DNA of 64,000 nt from Arthrobacter pityocampae (GTDB taxonomy: Bacteria; Actinomycetota; Actinomycetes; Actinomycetales; Micrococcaceae), in assembly GCF_002927275.1 (NCBI RefSeq), contig NZ_PRKW01000005.1:372001-436000 (forward strand), read 5' to 3'. The notes beneath the pieces are model-generated. The model saw nothing but the letters and a program-made list of their open reading frames with translations. It did no database searches and had not been told where the DNA came from. Positions 16,835-25,247 of this stretch are shown here, in pieces. A program made the translations under genes and the position numbers. How positions within the stretch are numbered: position 1 is the stretch's first letter; each line of letters begins with the position of its first letter.

Positions 16835-17017
16835 CTAGTCCCGCTGACGGCGGGACCCTGCGAGGTCCTGCAGGTCGATCTTGCCGTCGAGGAGGCGTCC
16901 CACTACCAGGCCGACTGCTGCGAAGAGGATGACCGCCAGGAACTCGAGGAATCCCCCGAAGATCACGGCGAAGCCGAGGAGGAGCCCGACGAAGAGGCCG
17001 ATGGTGCTACGTGACAT
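16835..17017 (-). CDS. DUF2273-type small membrane protein
   Basis: The product is 60 residues, almost entirely one or two hydrophobic helices (TIGLFVGLLLGFAVIFGGFLEFLAVILFAAVGLVVGRLLDGK), ending with a charged tail. DUF2273 proteins are standard members of Asp23/AmaP operons. Four bases separate it from the next gene. Confidence 0.8.
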   Translation of the reverse strand: MSRSTIGLFVGLLLGFAVIFGGFLEFLAVILFAAVGLVVGRLLDGKIDLQDLAGSRRQRD

Positions 17018-17102
17018 GACAAAGTCCTAGGAAATGGTGCGGATAAGGGCGGGCGAGCCGGTCCAGGGCCCATCCTGGACCGGCCGTGACGAAGGGGAGC
17101 GG

Positions 17103-17642
17103 CTACTCGAGTTCCGTGCCGGTCGAGGACGTCTTCGCGCCGGTCGAGGAGTCATCGGAGTCCCCGTCGGTGGGCAGGTGTACGTCGGAGACGGTCACGT
17201 TGACCTCGATGACCTCGAGGCCAGTCGTCCGCTCCACCGCGCTGATGATGTTCCTGCGGATGTTGTTGCTGACCTCGACGATCGACGCGCCGTACTCGAC
17301 GACGACGGTGACGTCGATCGCGGTCTGCTTCTCGCCCTTCTCGATGCTGACCCCGCCGGAGGCGTTGGTCTGGGATCCGGGGATGCGCTCCGCGAGCTGG
17401 TCGAAGGCGCGGCGCGCCGCGTTGCCCATCGCGTACACGCCCGGAACCTCACGGGCCGAGATACCCGCGATCTTCTGCACCACGGTGTCCGCGATCGACG
17501 TGTTGCCCTGCTCGGTCTGCAGCGGGCTCGCCGGCCGGGACGTCCGGGCCCCGCGGATCTCGTCGGCCTGGCGCGTCTGGTCCGCGTCCGTGGCGGGGAC
17601 TGCCGCTGCCCGGCGTGCTGCTGTGCTCTGATCGTCTGCCAT
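17103..17642 (-). CDS. Asp23/Gls24 family protein, first gene of the leftward cluster
   Basis: The product is 179 residues from the ATG at 17640-17642 (MADDQSTAARRAA); an upstream in-frame start at 17714 would add a cysteine-containing leader that looks untranslated. After a disordered N-terminus (about 1-45) the Asp23 fold runs from TSIADTVVQKIAGISAREVPGV to IISAVERTTGLEVIEVNVTVSDVHLP. The acidic serine/threonine-rich tail is probably unstructured. It leads the operon that continues with DUF2273, a second Asp23, DUF6286 and AmaP, and it faces the sigma factor gene across a 268-base promoter region. Confidence 0.9.
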   Translation of the reverse strand: MADDQSTAARRAAAVPATDADQTRQADEIRGARTSRPASPLQTEQGNTSIADTVVQKIAGISAREVPGVYAMGNAARRAFDQLAERIPGSQTNASGGVSIEKGEKQTAIDVTVVVEYGASIVEVSNNIRRNIISAVERTTGLEVIEVNVTVSDVHLPTDGDSDDSSTGAKTSSTGTELE

Positions 17643-17723
17643 GTGAATCGGTCTCCTGTGGGTGGGGGATGGTGTCGTACACAGGTAAGGACGACGCCGC
17701 TCCTCATTCGTCACGCCGGTGGC

Positions 17724-17746
17724 GGGAATTTTTTCCTCCGATTCCC
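17724..17746. promoter_or_regulatory. Inverted repeat in the divergent Asp23/sigma promoter region
   Basis: GGGAAT and ATTCCC (seven-base arms when the flanking C and G at 17723 and 17747 are counted) surround an AT-rich T run, in the 268-base spacer between the Asp23 operon and the ECF sigma gene. A GGAAT-type element is compatible with an ECF sigma -35 box, so autoregulation is possible. The rest of the spacer (17643-17910) shows no other clear element. Confidence 0.35.
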
Positions 17747-17910
17747 GGGCCGGCAGTGTCGACCCGTCTTCCGCTGTGCGATTCTCGGCGGGCGCGGATG
17801 CCGGGGGAGGGATGCCCGTGCCGGTCGCTTATGATTTCGATGTCGAGATGGATTTCACTCGGCGGGTCCTGGGGGATGTCACGACGTTGCAGCGGAAGGA
17901 GGCGTGCCGG

Positions 17911-18639
17911 ATGGGCCGCACCCCGGACGATGCGTTCCGCGTCACCCCGCCGGACTCCGCGTTCGACGACGCGGAGGACGCGATGCCCGCGGCCGGCGCA
18001 CCCGAGCAGGTGTGGATGTCCCTGGACGATCTCGACGAAGCGACGATCGTCGCCCGCGCCCAGGACGGCGACCTCGACGCCTTCGAATGGCTGGTCTCGG
18101 CCTATCAGGGCGGGGTCTTCCGCCTGGCGTTCCGCATGCTGGGTGATCACGCCGAGGCCGAGGACGTCGTCCAGGAGACCTTCATCGCCGCCTGGCGCAA
18201 CCTGCCCACGCTCACCGCGCCCCAGGCGTTCATTCCCTGGCTGTACCGCTCGGCGACCAACAAGTGCTTCGACGTGCTGCGGGGCCGCCAGCGCCGGCCG
18301 GTGGACGCCGTCCCGTTCGACGACGACGGCGGACCGGATGGGCCCGACTCCCCGCACTGGGGGGAGGGCGGCCCCGGGAGTCGGATGCTCACGGCCCTCG
18401 GCTCGAGGGCCGTCCAGGATCCGGCGCTCCGTCATGAGACCGAAGCCCAGATGCAGGCACTGGCCGACCTGCTGCAGACCGTCCCGGCCGGACCGCGCGC
18501 CTGCTGGCTGCTGCGGGATGTCCACGAATTCTCCTACGCTGAGATTGCAGTGATCGTGCAACTGCCCGAAAGCACTGTCCGTGGACGTATTGCGCGTGCT
18601 CGACGGTTCCTCGCAGAAGGGATGCAGCCATGGCGTTGA
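17911..18639 (+). CDS. ECF-type RNA polymerase sigma factor
   Basis: The product is 242 residues from the ATG at 17911, which has AAGGAGG nine bases upstream; the frame is open from 17719, but that part has no ribosome binding site. Sigma region 2 covers about 45-110 (RLAFRMLGDHAEAEDVVQETFIAAWRN, FIPWLYRSATNKCFDVLR), an acidic linker follows, and region 4 is FSYAEIAVIVQLPESTVRGRIARARRFL. Its last ten bases overlap the next gene, a probable anti-sigma factor carrying an Asp23-like domain. The Asp23 operon on the other side of the shared promoter region is the obvious target. Confidence 0.9.
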   Translation: MGRTPDDAFRVTPPDSAFDDAEDAMPAAGAPEQVWMSLDDLDEATIVARAQDGDLDAFEWLVSAYQGGVFRLAFRMLGDHAEAEDVVQETFIAAWRNLPTLTAPQAFIPWLYRSATNKCFDVLRGRQRRPVDAVPFDDDGGPDGPDSPHWGEGGPGSRMLTALGSRAVQDPALRHETEAQMQALADLLQTVPAGPRACWLLRDVHEFSYAEIAVIVQLPESTVRGRIARARRFLAEGMQPWR

Positions 18640-19229
18640 ATGAGGATCAGCCGCGCCTGGGGTGCGGGCGGATCATCGATGACGTCTGGGCATCCATCGA
18701 CCAGCCGCCGACCGCCCACGAGCTGGAGTGCCCGGACTGCCGGAGCGCGCGCCTGGCGCTTCATCATCTGGAGTCGGTCACGGGATCGCTGCGTGACCGC
18801 GACCGCGACGACCCCGCACTGCAACCCGGGGCCCGGGTGAAGGAGGCAATCATGATGGTCGCCCGCGCCGAGGTCCGGCGGAGCCGGCGTACGCCCCTGG
18901 TGACCACGGCCCTGGGCACGATCGACATCAGTGAGCAGGCCCTGAGTGGGCTGATCCGGTTCGCGGCCTCCACCGTCCCCGGGGTCCGTGCCCGCCGGTG
19001 CACCATCGCCGGGGCCCCTGCCGGCGCCGACCCGACCACCGATCCGGCCGTCGCGGCGGTGGACGCCGGGGACGTCCGGATCACGCTCACCGTCGCCATC
19101 TCCTCCGGGGTGAGGGTCCCCGCAACTATGGACCTGCTCCGTGAACGGGTAGCCACCGTGGTGCAGGCCCAGACATCCATCACCATGCAGCAGATCGACA
19201 TCATCGTGGAGGACCTGTATGACCTCTGA
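18630..19229 (+). CDS. ZAS-type anti-sigma factor fused to an Asp23-like domain
   Basis: The product is 199 residues. The first 40 hold C12, H30, C34 and C37, with HELECPDC giving the Hx3Cx2C zinc motif of ZAS anti-sigma factors. A basic linker (about 65-90) leads to an Asp23/Gls24-like domain (IDISEQALSGLIRFAASTVPG, VRITLTVAISSGVRVPATMDLLRERV, SITMQQIDIIVEDLYDL). The gene overlaps the ECF sigma gene by ten bases and the next gene by eleven. Inference: it binds and holds the sigma factor, with the Asp23-like part sensing or contacting the envelope Asp23 network. There is no transmembrane helix, unlike most ZAS anti-sigma factors. Confidence 0.75.
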   Translation: MALNEDQPRLGCGRIIDDVWASIDQPPTAHELECPDCRSARLALHHLESVTGSLRDRDRDDPALQPGARVKEAIMMVARAEVRRSRRTPLVTTALGTIDISEQALSGLIRFAASTVPGVRARRCTIAGAPAGADPTTDPAVAAVDAGDVRITLTVAISSGVRVPATMDLLRERVATVVQAQTSITMQQIDIIVEDLYDL

Positions 19230-19617
19230 GCAGCCCCGGCCGGCGCTGGTCGTGGACCTCGACCCGCTGGCGGACGTCATCAGTGCGGCGCTCGTCGACC
19301 ATCCGGGGGTGGTACGCCTCGAACCGACGCTGCGCAGCGTGATCGACCGCTGGACGCCCGCGGCCCTCGACCAGTTGCACCGGACCCTGCGGCCCGCGGG
19401 CTCACCCCCCGTCGTCGCCCGCGACGGGCTTCTCCTCACGCTCTCGGACGGAGTCCTGGACCTGAAGATCGACGTCGCCACCGATATCAACCGATCCGCC
19501 CTCGACCTGGCGCGCGAGGTACAGGACGTGGCCGCACGGCTCGTGGACGCCGAGGGGATCGCGGTCGGGCGGGTCGACGTCACCATCCTCGCCATCGAGG
19601 GAGCTCCGGCGACCTGA
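19219..19617 (+). CDS. Small Asp23-like protein in the sigma factor operon
   Basis: The product is 132 residues and soluble. The pattern DLDPLADVISAALVDHPGVVRLEP followed by LSDGVLDLKIDVATDINRSALDLAREVQDVAARL and VGRVDVTILAIE resembles an Asp23-type alpha/beta unit with an inserted helix. It overlaps the anti-sigma gene by eleven bases and is the third member of the operon. Its role is probably structural or regulatory within the envelope-stress system; the assignment is from context and weak similarity. Confidence 0.65.
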   Translation: MTSEQPRPALVVDLDPLADVISAALVDHPGVVRLEPTLRSVIDRWTPAALDQLHRTLRPAGSPPVVARDGLLLTLSDGVLDLKIDVATDINRSALDLAREVQDVAARLVDAEGIAVGRVDVTILAIEGAPAT

Positions 19618-19625
19618 TCCGGCCC

Positions 19626-19641
19626 GGCTCCCACCGGAGCC
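19626..19641. terminator. Hairpin between convergent genes
   Basis: GGCTCC and GGAGCC pair around a CACC loop, nine bases after the stop of the sigma factor operon. It is GC-rich with no U-tract. The FAD oxidoreductase gene ends from the other side about 50 bases later. Confidence 0.45.
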
Positions 19642-19692
19642 CGGGGGTCGGCGGAGCCGGCAGCAGTGGCGCGGTCCGCCGCGCTCCCGGCG

Positions 19693-21186
19693 CTAGCGTC
19701 TCGTGTCGGCGAGGTCCGCGGTCGACGGCCCCTCGAGCAGCTTTCCGTCCGCGGTGAAGCGCGAGCCGTGGAGCGGGCAGTCCCAGGACCGTTCGGCGTC
19801 GTTCCAGGTGAGGATCCCCTTGAGGTGCGGGCAGACCGCCGACACGCGATGCTGGACGCCGTCCACGGTGCACACCCCGATGGGGCGCGCGCCCTCGCGG
19901 ATCACCCGGCCCTCGCCCTCACCCGGCGTGGAGGACGAGGAGCGCGCCAGCCCGCCCAGCCAGCCCGAGACCATCTCCAGGCCGACGGCGGCGTTCGCCT
20001 GCGCCGTCTGGAGCGCGTCGGCGCCACTGACCCTCGTCCGGTACAGCGTCCCGGCCCACGGCATGTTGCCGCCGAGGATCTCCCCCGACAGGGCCAGCGA
20101 CGCCGCGACCGCGTTGGTCATGCCCCACTTGTCGTAGCCGGTGGCCGCGTAGATGTGGCCGCCGCCCGCCGGGACCTTGCCCACGTAGGGGACGGCCGCG
20201 GCGGGGGCGTAGTCCTGGGCCGACCACGCGTAGGCGGGGCGCGCCGTCGGGAAGTACTCCTGCGCCCACCGCGTGAGGCCGTCCACCCGTGCCTGCGTGG
20301 CGGAGCTGTGGCCCACCTTGTGGCCGTTGCCCCCCACGATCAGGTACGGGGTGCCGTCGACGACGGCGGTGCGCAGCGACCGGGTGGGGGAGTCCGCGCT
20401 GAGGTACATGTCCTCCGGGACGTCGTCCTCCACGGTCAGGGCCACGCAGTACGAGCGCATGGGCTGCAGCACGGCGAAGTAACCGCCGCGGTCGAGGATC
20501 GGGATGCCCGTGGCGAGGACGACGTTCGACGCCGTCACCGGGCCCGCGCTGGTCCGCAGCTCCACGCCCTCCGCCCCCTCGGGAGCCTTGGCGACGCCCT
20601 CCACGCGGACGCCTTCCACCAGCGTGCCGCCGTGCCGCCTGAACTCGGCGGCCAGACCGGCCAGCACCTCGAGCGGGTGGAACTGGGCCTGGTCCTTCAG
20701 GCGCAGCGTCTTCCGCACGGGGAAGGGGAGGGACGCCGCGCTGCCGAGCTCCGTGTCCAGGCCTGCGGTGAGGCACGCCTGGTGCTCGGCGGTGAGTTTC
20801 CGCGCCCCGGTGTCCGTGGTCGCGTACCCGACGGCGTCGCGGGTCTGGTAACCGATGCCGTTCTCGTCGCAGAAGCGCAGCAGCCAGGCCTGGCCCTCGC
20901 GGTTCCCGAGGACGTAGGCCCGGGCCACGTCCTCGTCGTGGTGCTTCAGGATCGCCGAGATGCTCGTCCCCTGCAGGAGCGAGAGCTTCGCCGTGGTGTT
21001 GCCCGTGGTCACCGCCCCCGCGGTCCGGGCCTCGAGGACCGCCACGCGATGCCCGGCCCGGGACAGCAGGAGCGCCGTCGTCAGCCCGGTCAGTCCGGCC
21101 CCGACGACGACGGAGTCGTAGGTGGCACCGGCCGGCAGGGGATCGGCCGGGATGGACGGGGCGGTAGCGAGCCAGAGCGATCTCAT
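19693..21186 (-). CDS. FAD-dependent oxidoreductase with C-terminal Rieske domain
   Basis: The product is 497 residues from the ATG at 21184-21186. The FAD-binding DAO domain starts with VVVGAGLTGLTTALLLSRAG and ends with GHIYAATGYDKWGMTNAVAAS. A Rieske [2Fe-2S] domain follows at the C-terminus with CPHL and CPLHGSRF (the CxH...CxxH ligands). This two-domain architecture (glycine-oxidase-like plus Rieske) is common in actinobacteria, cyanobacteria and Bacillus (YhfW type), but the substrate is unknown. It is monocistronic and convergent with the sigma operon. Confidence 0.85.
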   Translation of the reverse strand: MRSLWLATAPSIPADPLPAGATYDSVVVGAGLTGLTTALLLSRAGHRVAVLEARTAGAVTTGNTTAKLSLLQGTSISAILKHHDEDVARAYVLGNREGQAWLLRFCDENGIGYQTRDAVGYATTDTGARKLTAEHQACLTAGLDTELGSAASLPFPVRKTLRLKDQAQFHPLEVLAGLAAEFRRHGGTLVEGVRVEGVAKAPEGAEGVELRTSAGPVTASNVVLATGIPILDRGGYFAVLQPMRSYCVALTVEDDVPEDMYLSADSPTRSLRTAVVDGTPYLIVGGNGHKVGHSSATQARVDGLTRWAQEYFPTARPAYAWSAQDYAPAAAVPYVGKVPAGGGHIYAATGYDKWGMTNAVAASLALSGEILGGNMPWAGTLYRTRVSGADALQTAQANAAVGLEMVSGWLGGLARSSSSTPGEGEGRVIREGARPIGVCTVDGVQHRVSAVCPHLKGILTWNDAERSWDCPLHGSRFTADGKLLEGPSTADLADTRR

Positions 21187-21318
21187 GGGAATCCTTCGGA
21201 AGCCGGTCGGTGATCCCCACCGAACCACCAAGCCCGCACACGGTCAAGCATTCCGGGGCCTGTCGGCGGCAGGCGCTAGGGTGACCCGACGACCGTCCCC
21301 TGCAGGAAGGCACCCCCC

Positions 21319-22887
21319 GTGCACGTCCAGCTCGTCCTTCCCCATCAGCTGTTCGAGGAGCACCTCGAGGCGTCCCCGGACACCCGCTTCGTCTTCCTCG
21401 AGGACGACCTCATGTTCCGGGATCTCCGGTTCCACCAGCAGAAACTCGTCCTGCACCGGGCTGCCATGACCATCTTCGCGCAGCGGGTCCGGGACGCCGG
21501 CTACGGCGTCGACTACGTGGAGACCTCCGCGGAGGCCACCAGCCAGGAGCGGCTGGCTGCCGCGCTCGCGGACCGCGACGCCAGCCACGCGACCTACTAC
21601 GACGTCGTCGACGACTGGCTCGACCGGCGGCTCACGCGGACCCTCGCGGACGCCGGCGTCGCGGCGCGCGTGCTCGAGACCCCGCAGTTCATCACGCCGC
21701 GCGACATCCTCGGCACCTACTTCTCCTCGCACAACTGGCGCATGCAGACCTTCTACGAGTGGCAGCGCAAGCGGCTCGGGATCATGGTGGAGACCGACGG
21801 GTCCCCGACGGGCGGCAGGTGGAGCTTCGACGCGGACAACCGCAAGAAGCTGCCGAAGAGGATCGCACTGCCGGACCTGCCGCAGTTCGGGCGGCCACCG
21901 GAGGTCGAGGAGGCCATCACGTGGGTGCGGGGCGCGTTCCCGGACAACCCCGGCACCGCGGAATCCTTCAACTGGCCCGTCACGCACCGGCAGGCCTCCG
22001 ACGCCCTCGAGGCGTTCCTCACCGAGCGCTTCGAGCTCTTCGGACCGTACGAGGACGCCATCGCGGAGGGCCAGACCTACCTCTTCCACTCGGCCCTGAG
22101 TTCCAGCATGAACACCGGACTCCTCAGCCCCGGCGAGGTGGTGGACCTCGCCCTGGACTTCGCCGACCGCCACGACACCCCTATCGCCAGCGTCGAGGGC
22201 TTCCTCCGCCAGGTCATCGGCTGGCGGGAGTACATCCGGGCGTCCTACGTGATCCGCGGACGGGAGATGCGGACCGGCAACACCCTCGGATTCACGGCGG
22301 ACCTCGACGAGGGCTGGTGGACCGGCGGGACGGGTCTCGCCCCCGTGGACTCCGTCATCAGCCGCGTACTCGACACCGCCTACGCCCACCACATCGAGCG
22401 GCTCATGGTGCTCGGCAACGCGACCCTGCTCATGCGGGCGAAGCCGGACGCCGTCTACGAGTGGTTCATGGAGATGTTCATCGACGCCTACGACTGGGTG
22501 ATGGTGCCCAACGTCTACGCCATGAGCCAGTTCGCGGCAGGCACCATGATCACCACCAAGCCGTACGTCAGCGGCAGCAACTACATCAAGAAGATGAGCG
22601 ACTTCAAGGACGGACCGTGGCGGTTCAGCTGGGACGCCCTCTACTGGGAGTTCGTGGAGGACCACCGCGAGCTGTTCGCCCGCAACCCCCGGTCCACCAT
22701 GAGCGTGGTGCTCCTCGACCGCATGGACGCCGAGCGGCGGGAGGCCCTGCGTCAGGAGGCTGCGCGGTGGCTCCCCGGTGAGGGCAGGACGACGGGCGGC
22801 TCGGGGCGGGCCAACATGGGAGGCATTCCGGCTGCGAAGGCAACCCGGGCGGTGGAGGCCGCGGAGGCCACGCTCCCCGGCCTATAG
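21319..22887 (+). CDS. Prokaryotic 6-4 photolyase/cryptochrome-related protein lacking all cysteines
   Basis: The product is 522 residues, the family length, starting at a GTG after AGGAAGGCACC. It aligns in pattern with the FeS-BCP (PhrB/CryB) group: N-terminal antenna domain (VQLVLPHQLFEEH), RSTMQTFYEW-like motif MQTFYEWQRK, GFLRQVIGWREYIR, and HHIERLMVLGN with the histidine pair used in 6-4 repair. The segment that normally carries the [4Fe-4S] cysteines reads SNYIKKMSDFKDGPWRFSWD, and no cysteine occurs anywhere in the protein. Flavin binding appears intact. DNA repair or light sensing without the cluster is the likely role. Confidence 0.85.
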   Translation: MHVQLVLPHQLFEEHLEASPDTRFVFLEDDLMFRDLRFHQQKLVLHRAAMTIFAQRVRDAGYGVDYVETSAEATSQERLAAALADRDASHATYYDVVDDWLDRRLTRTLADAGVAARVLETPQFITPRDILGTYFSSHNWRMQTFYEWQRKRLGIMVETDGSPTGGRWSFDADNRKKLPKRIALPDLPQFGRPPEVEEAITWVRGAFPDNPGTAESFNWPVTHRQASDALEAFLTERFELFGPYEDAIAEGQTYLFHSALSSSMNTGLLSPGEVVDLALDFADRHDTPIASVEGFLRQVIGWREYIRASYVIRGREMRTGNTLGFTADLDEGWWTGGTGLAPVDSVISRVLDTAYAHHIERLMVLGNATLLMRAKPDAVYEWFMEMFIDAYDWVMVPNVYAMSQFAAGTMITTKPYVSGSNYIKKMSDFKDGPWRFSWDALYWEFVEDHRELFARNPRSTMSVVLLDRMDAERREALRQEAARWLPGEGRTTGGSGRANMGGIPAAKATRAVEAAEATLPGL

Positions 22888-22895
22888 TCGGATCC

Positions 22896-23879
22896 ATGGA
22901 ACAGAGAACCCTCGGAAGAACCGGCCGTCCCGTCTCCGTCGTCGGCCTCGGCACCTGGCAGCTCGGCGCGGACTGGGGTGCGGTGGAGGACAAGGACGCC
23001 GTCGCCGTCCTCGAGGCGGCCGTCGACGCCGGGGTGACCTTCTTCGACACCGCGGACGTCTACGGCGACGGCCGCAGCGAATCGACCATCGGCGCCTTCC
23101 TCCGGGACAACCCGGGCCTCGACGTGCTCGTCGGCACGAAGATGGGCCGGCGCGTCGACCAGACCCCCGAGAACTACACGCTGGCGAACTTCCGCCAGTG
23201 GATCGACCGGTCGCGGACCAACCTCGGCGTCGACACCCTGGACCTCGTCCAGCTCCACTGCCCGCCGACCGCCGTCTACAGCTCCGAGGAGGTCTACGAC
23301 GCGCTCGACACCCTCGTCGGTGAGGGCGTCATCAGCAACTACGGCGTCAGCGTGGAGCGCACGGACGAGGCACTGGCGGCCATCGCGCGCGGCACCACGG
23401 CCAGCGTGCAGATCATCCTCAATGCGTTCCGCCTCAAGCCGCTCGACGAGGTCCTGCCCGCCGCGCAGGCCGCCGGCGTCGGGATCATCGCGCGCGTCCC
23501 CCTGGCTTCCGGACTCCTGTCCGGCAAATACACGACGGACACCGCCTTCGCCGAGGACGACCACCGCAACTACAACCGGAACGGCGCCGCGTTCGACGTC
23601 GGGGAGACCTTCTCGGGCGTCGACTACGCCACCGGCGTCGGGGCCGCCCGCGAATTCGCGGACCTCGTGCCCGACGGCGTCACGACAGCCGAGGCTGCCC
23701 TCGCCTGGATCATCGCCCAGGAGGGCGTGAGCACCGTCATCCCCGGCGCCCGCAACCCGGAGCAGGCCAGGGCCAACGCGGCAGCGGCCGGGCATGCAGG
23801 CCTCGGCGCCGACCTGAGCGCCGCCGTCGCCGACATCTACGACCGCCATTTCCGGGCCGCCGTGCACCCTCGCTGGTGA
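22896..23879 (+). CDS. Aldo/keto reductase
   Basis: The product is 327 residues, a standard AKR (beta/alpha)8 protein. The catalytic tetrad is visible: D in FFDTADVYGDGRSE, Y in the same motif, K in VLVGTKMGRR, and H in DLVQLHCPP. The NADPH-binding end contains GVSTVIPGARNPEQARANAAA. It starts eight bases after the photolyase gene and is probably co-transcribed with it. The substrate is unknown; it resembles the YajO/GSP69-like general carbonyl reductases. Confidence 0.9.
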   Translation: MEQRTLGRTGRPVSVVGLGTWQLGADWGAVEDKDAVAVLEAAVDAGVTFFDTADVYGDGRSESTIGAFLRDNPGLDVLVGTKMGRRVDQTPENYTLANFRQWIDRSRTNLGVDTLDLVQLHCPPTAVYSSEEVYDALDTLVGEGVISNYGVSVERTDEALAAIARGTTASVQIILNAFRLKPLDEVLPAAQAAGVGIIARVPLASGLLSGKYTTDTAFAEDDHRNYNRNGAAFDVGETFSGVDYATGVGAAREFADLVPDGVTTAEAALAWIIAQEGVSTVIPGARNPEQARANAAAAGHAGLGADLSAAVADIYDRHFRAAVHPRW

Positions 23880-23882
23880 TCC

Positions 23883-23925
23883 GCCGTGCGGAATCTGCGC
23901 ACTCCACGCGCGGGTTCCGCACGGC
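23883..23925. terminator. Long perfect hairpin after the aldo/keto reductase gene
   Basis: GCCGTGCGGAA and TTCCGCACGGC form a perfect 11-bp stem around a GC-rich loop, starting four bases after the stop codon. It is a probable terminator, although no clear U-tract follows. Confidence 0.55.
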
Positions 23926-24011
23926 CAGACCCTCGACTAAGGTGAGGAGTATCACGTCAGACGGAGTTAGAGGACGTCTGTCATTGTTGGATCACCGATG
24001 AAGGAATCGAC

Positions 24012-24266
24012 ATGACCGAGAACACCTCAGGCGTCAACGCAGGCGAAGCGCACACCATCCGCGACTGGACGGACCTCGCGGAAGAGATGTGGGCCTACCT
24101 GACCGGGCGCGGCGCCGCGATCAACTACACGCTGGAGAACATGACCATCGAGGTCCCGCGTGACATCGGCCCCGATGCGCCGCGCGCCACCTGGAAGTTC
24201 AACGGAACCCTGCGGATCACGACCAGCGACAACGCATCCGGCGGCTCCGACCCGCACACGAGCTGA
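24012..24266 (+). CDS. Small hypothetical protein coupled to an FHA protein
   Basis: The product is 84 residues, acidic and soluble, with no membrane segment. DWTDLAEEMWAYLTGRGAAINYTLENMTIEVP suggests a helix followed by a beta strand. AAGGAATCGAC precedes the ATG. It ends 15 bases before an FHA-domain gene and is probably in the same transcript. I do not recognise the family beyond conserved hypothetical proteins in arthrobacters. Confidence 0.6.
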   Translation: MTENTSGVNAGEAHTIRDWTDLAEEMWAYLTGRGAAINYTLENMTIEVPRDIGPDAPRATWKFNGTLRITTSDNASGGSDPHTS

Positions 24267-24281
24267 CGCGCCGCGCGCATC

Positions 24282-25199
24282 ATGGCCTCAGCACTCAGAT
24301 TCGACATCGACATTGATTTCTCGCTGGGAGAACCGGCCATCGACGGGAAGCCGGAAGCGGGGCTCTCCGGCACCGTGAAGGCGGCAGGATCCACGATCGA
24401 GATCTTCGTCGACGACCCCGGCTCCTTCCGCGGCAACAACCTCCCCGGCCTCGGGCAGGTGCGGGATGCCGCGCGGCAGCTGGCGCAGCGGGGTCTCGCG
24501 GTCTCGGTCTCCGGACCCAAGGGGCTGCTGGTGAGCATCGGTGCCGTGGAGTCCTCCCTGGCCCAGCGGCTCATCACGCGCTCCCCGCACATCCGTCTCG
24601 GCTCACCCGGGACGCTCGCGCCCCTGCTCGGCGTCGGCCGTCGCGTCCTCGAGAAGGGGGATGCGCCGTCGCTCATCCCCCCGTCCACGCCGTTCCCGAT
24701 CGTCCCGACGGTCAATCGCCGGATCCGGCGCACCATCACGACGACCCACTACGAGCGGGGGTCGGGGCGCCCGCGCCTCATCTTCGTGCAGAACTCGGCA
24801 ACGTATTCCGGCCAGGTGCCGCGCGAGTTCGAGCTGGTCGCCGACCGCACCACGATCGGCAGCGGCGAGGACGCGATGCTCAGGCTGACCGGTCTCGACG
24901 CCCTGCACGCGGAGGTCCTCCACACGGAGGACGACGAGTACGTACTGGTACCGCACGGCGTCACCAGAGGCAGCGTCAACGCCCGCGAACCGTCCGTGCT
25001 CCGCACCGGGGCGCGTATCCAGTTCGGTGACTGGGCGCTGGCGTTCTTCCGGGAGGAGTACGCCGACCACGGGCGGCCGTACGGCGGCCGCAGCGGTGGC
25101 GAACTCGCCTACCAGCGTCCGCAGCGCAATCCGCGTACCGGCGCCACCGAGGTGGACGGTTCCGCCGGCGTCGGGGACTTCCGACGGCGGCGGCGCTGA
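24282..25199 (+). CDS. FHA-domain protein
   Basis: The product is 305 residues. The N-terminal 110 residues are an unrecognised alpha/beta region (ALRFDIDIDFSLGEP...). The FHA phosphothreonine-binding fold lies at about 185-255: FELVADRTTIGSGEDAMLRL, LDALHAEVLHTEDDEYVLVPHG, GARIQFGDWALAFFREE. Such proteins read Ser/Thr-kinase signals. The arginine-rich C-terminus (RRRRR) is unusual. No kinase gene lies nearby in this window. Confidence 0.8.
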   Translation: MASALRFDIDIDFSLGEPAIDGKPEAGLSGTVKAAGSTIEIFVDDPGSFRGNNLPGLGQVRDAARQLAQRGLAVSVSGPKGLLVSIGAVESSLAQRLITRSPHIRLGSPGTLAPLLGVGRRVLEKGDAPSLIPPSTPFPIVPTVNRRIRRTITTTHYERGSGRPRLIFVQNSATYSGQVPREFELVADRTTIGSGEDAMLRLTGLDALHAEVLHTEDDEYVLVPHGVTRGSVNAREPSVLRTGARIQFGDWALAFFREEYADHGRPYGGRSGGELAYQRPQRNPRTGATEVDGSAGVGDFRRRRR

Positions 25200-25247
25200 C
25201 CCCGGGGCCAGGCGGCCGACCGGCGGGCCCGGCAGGGTGGGTGCGAC

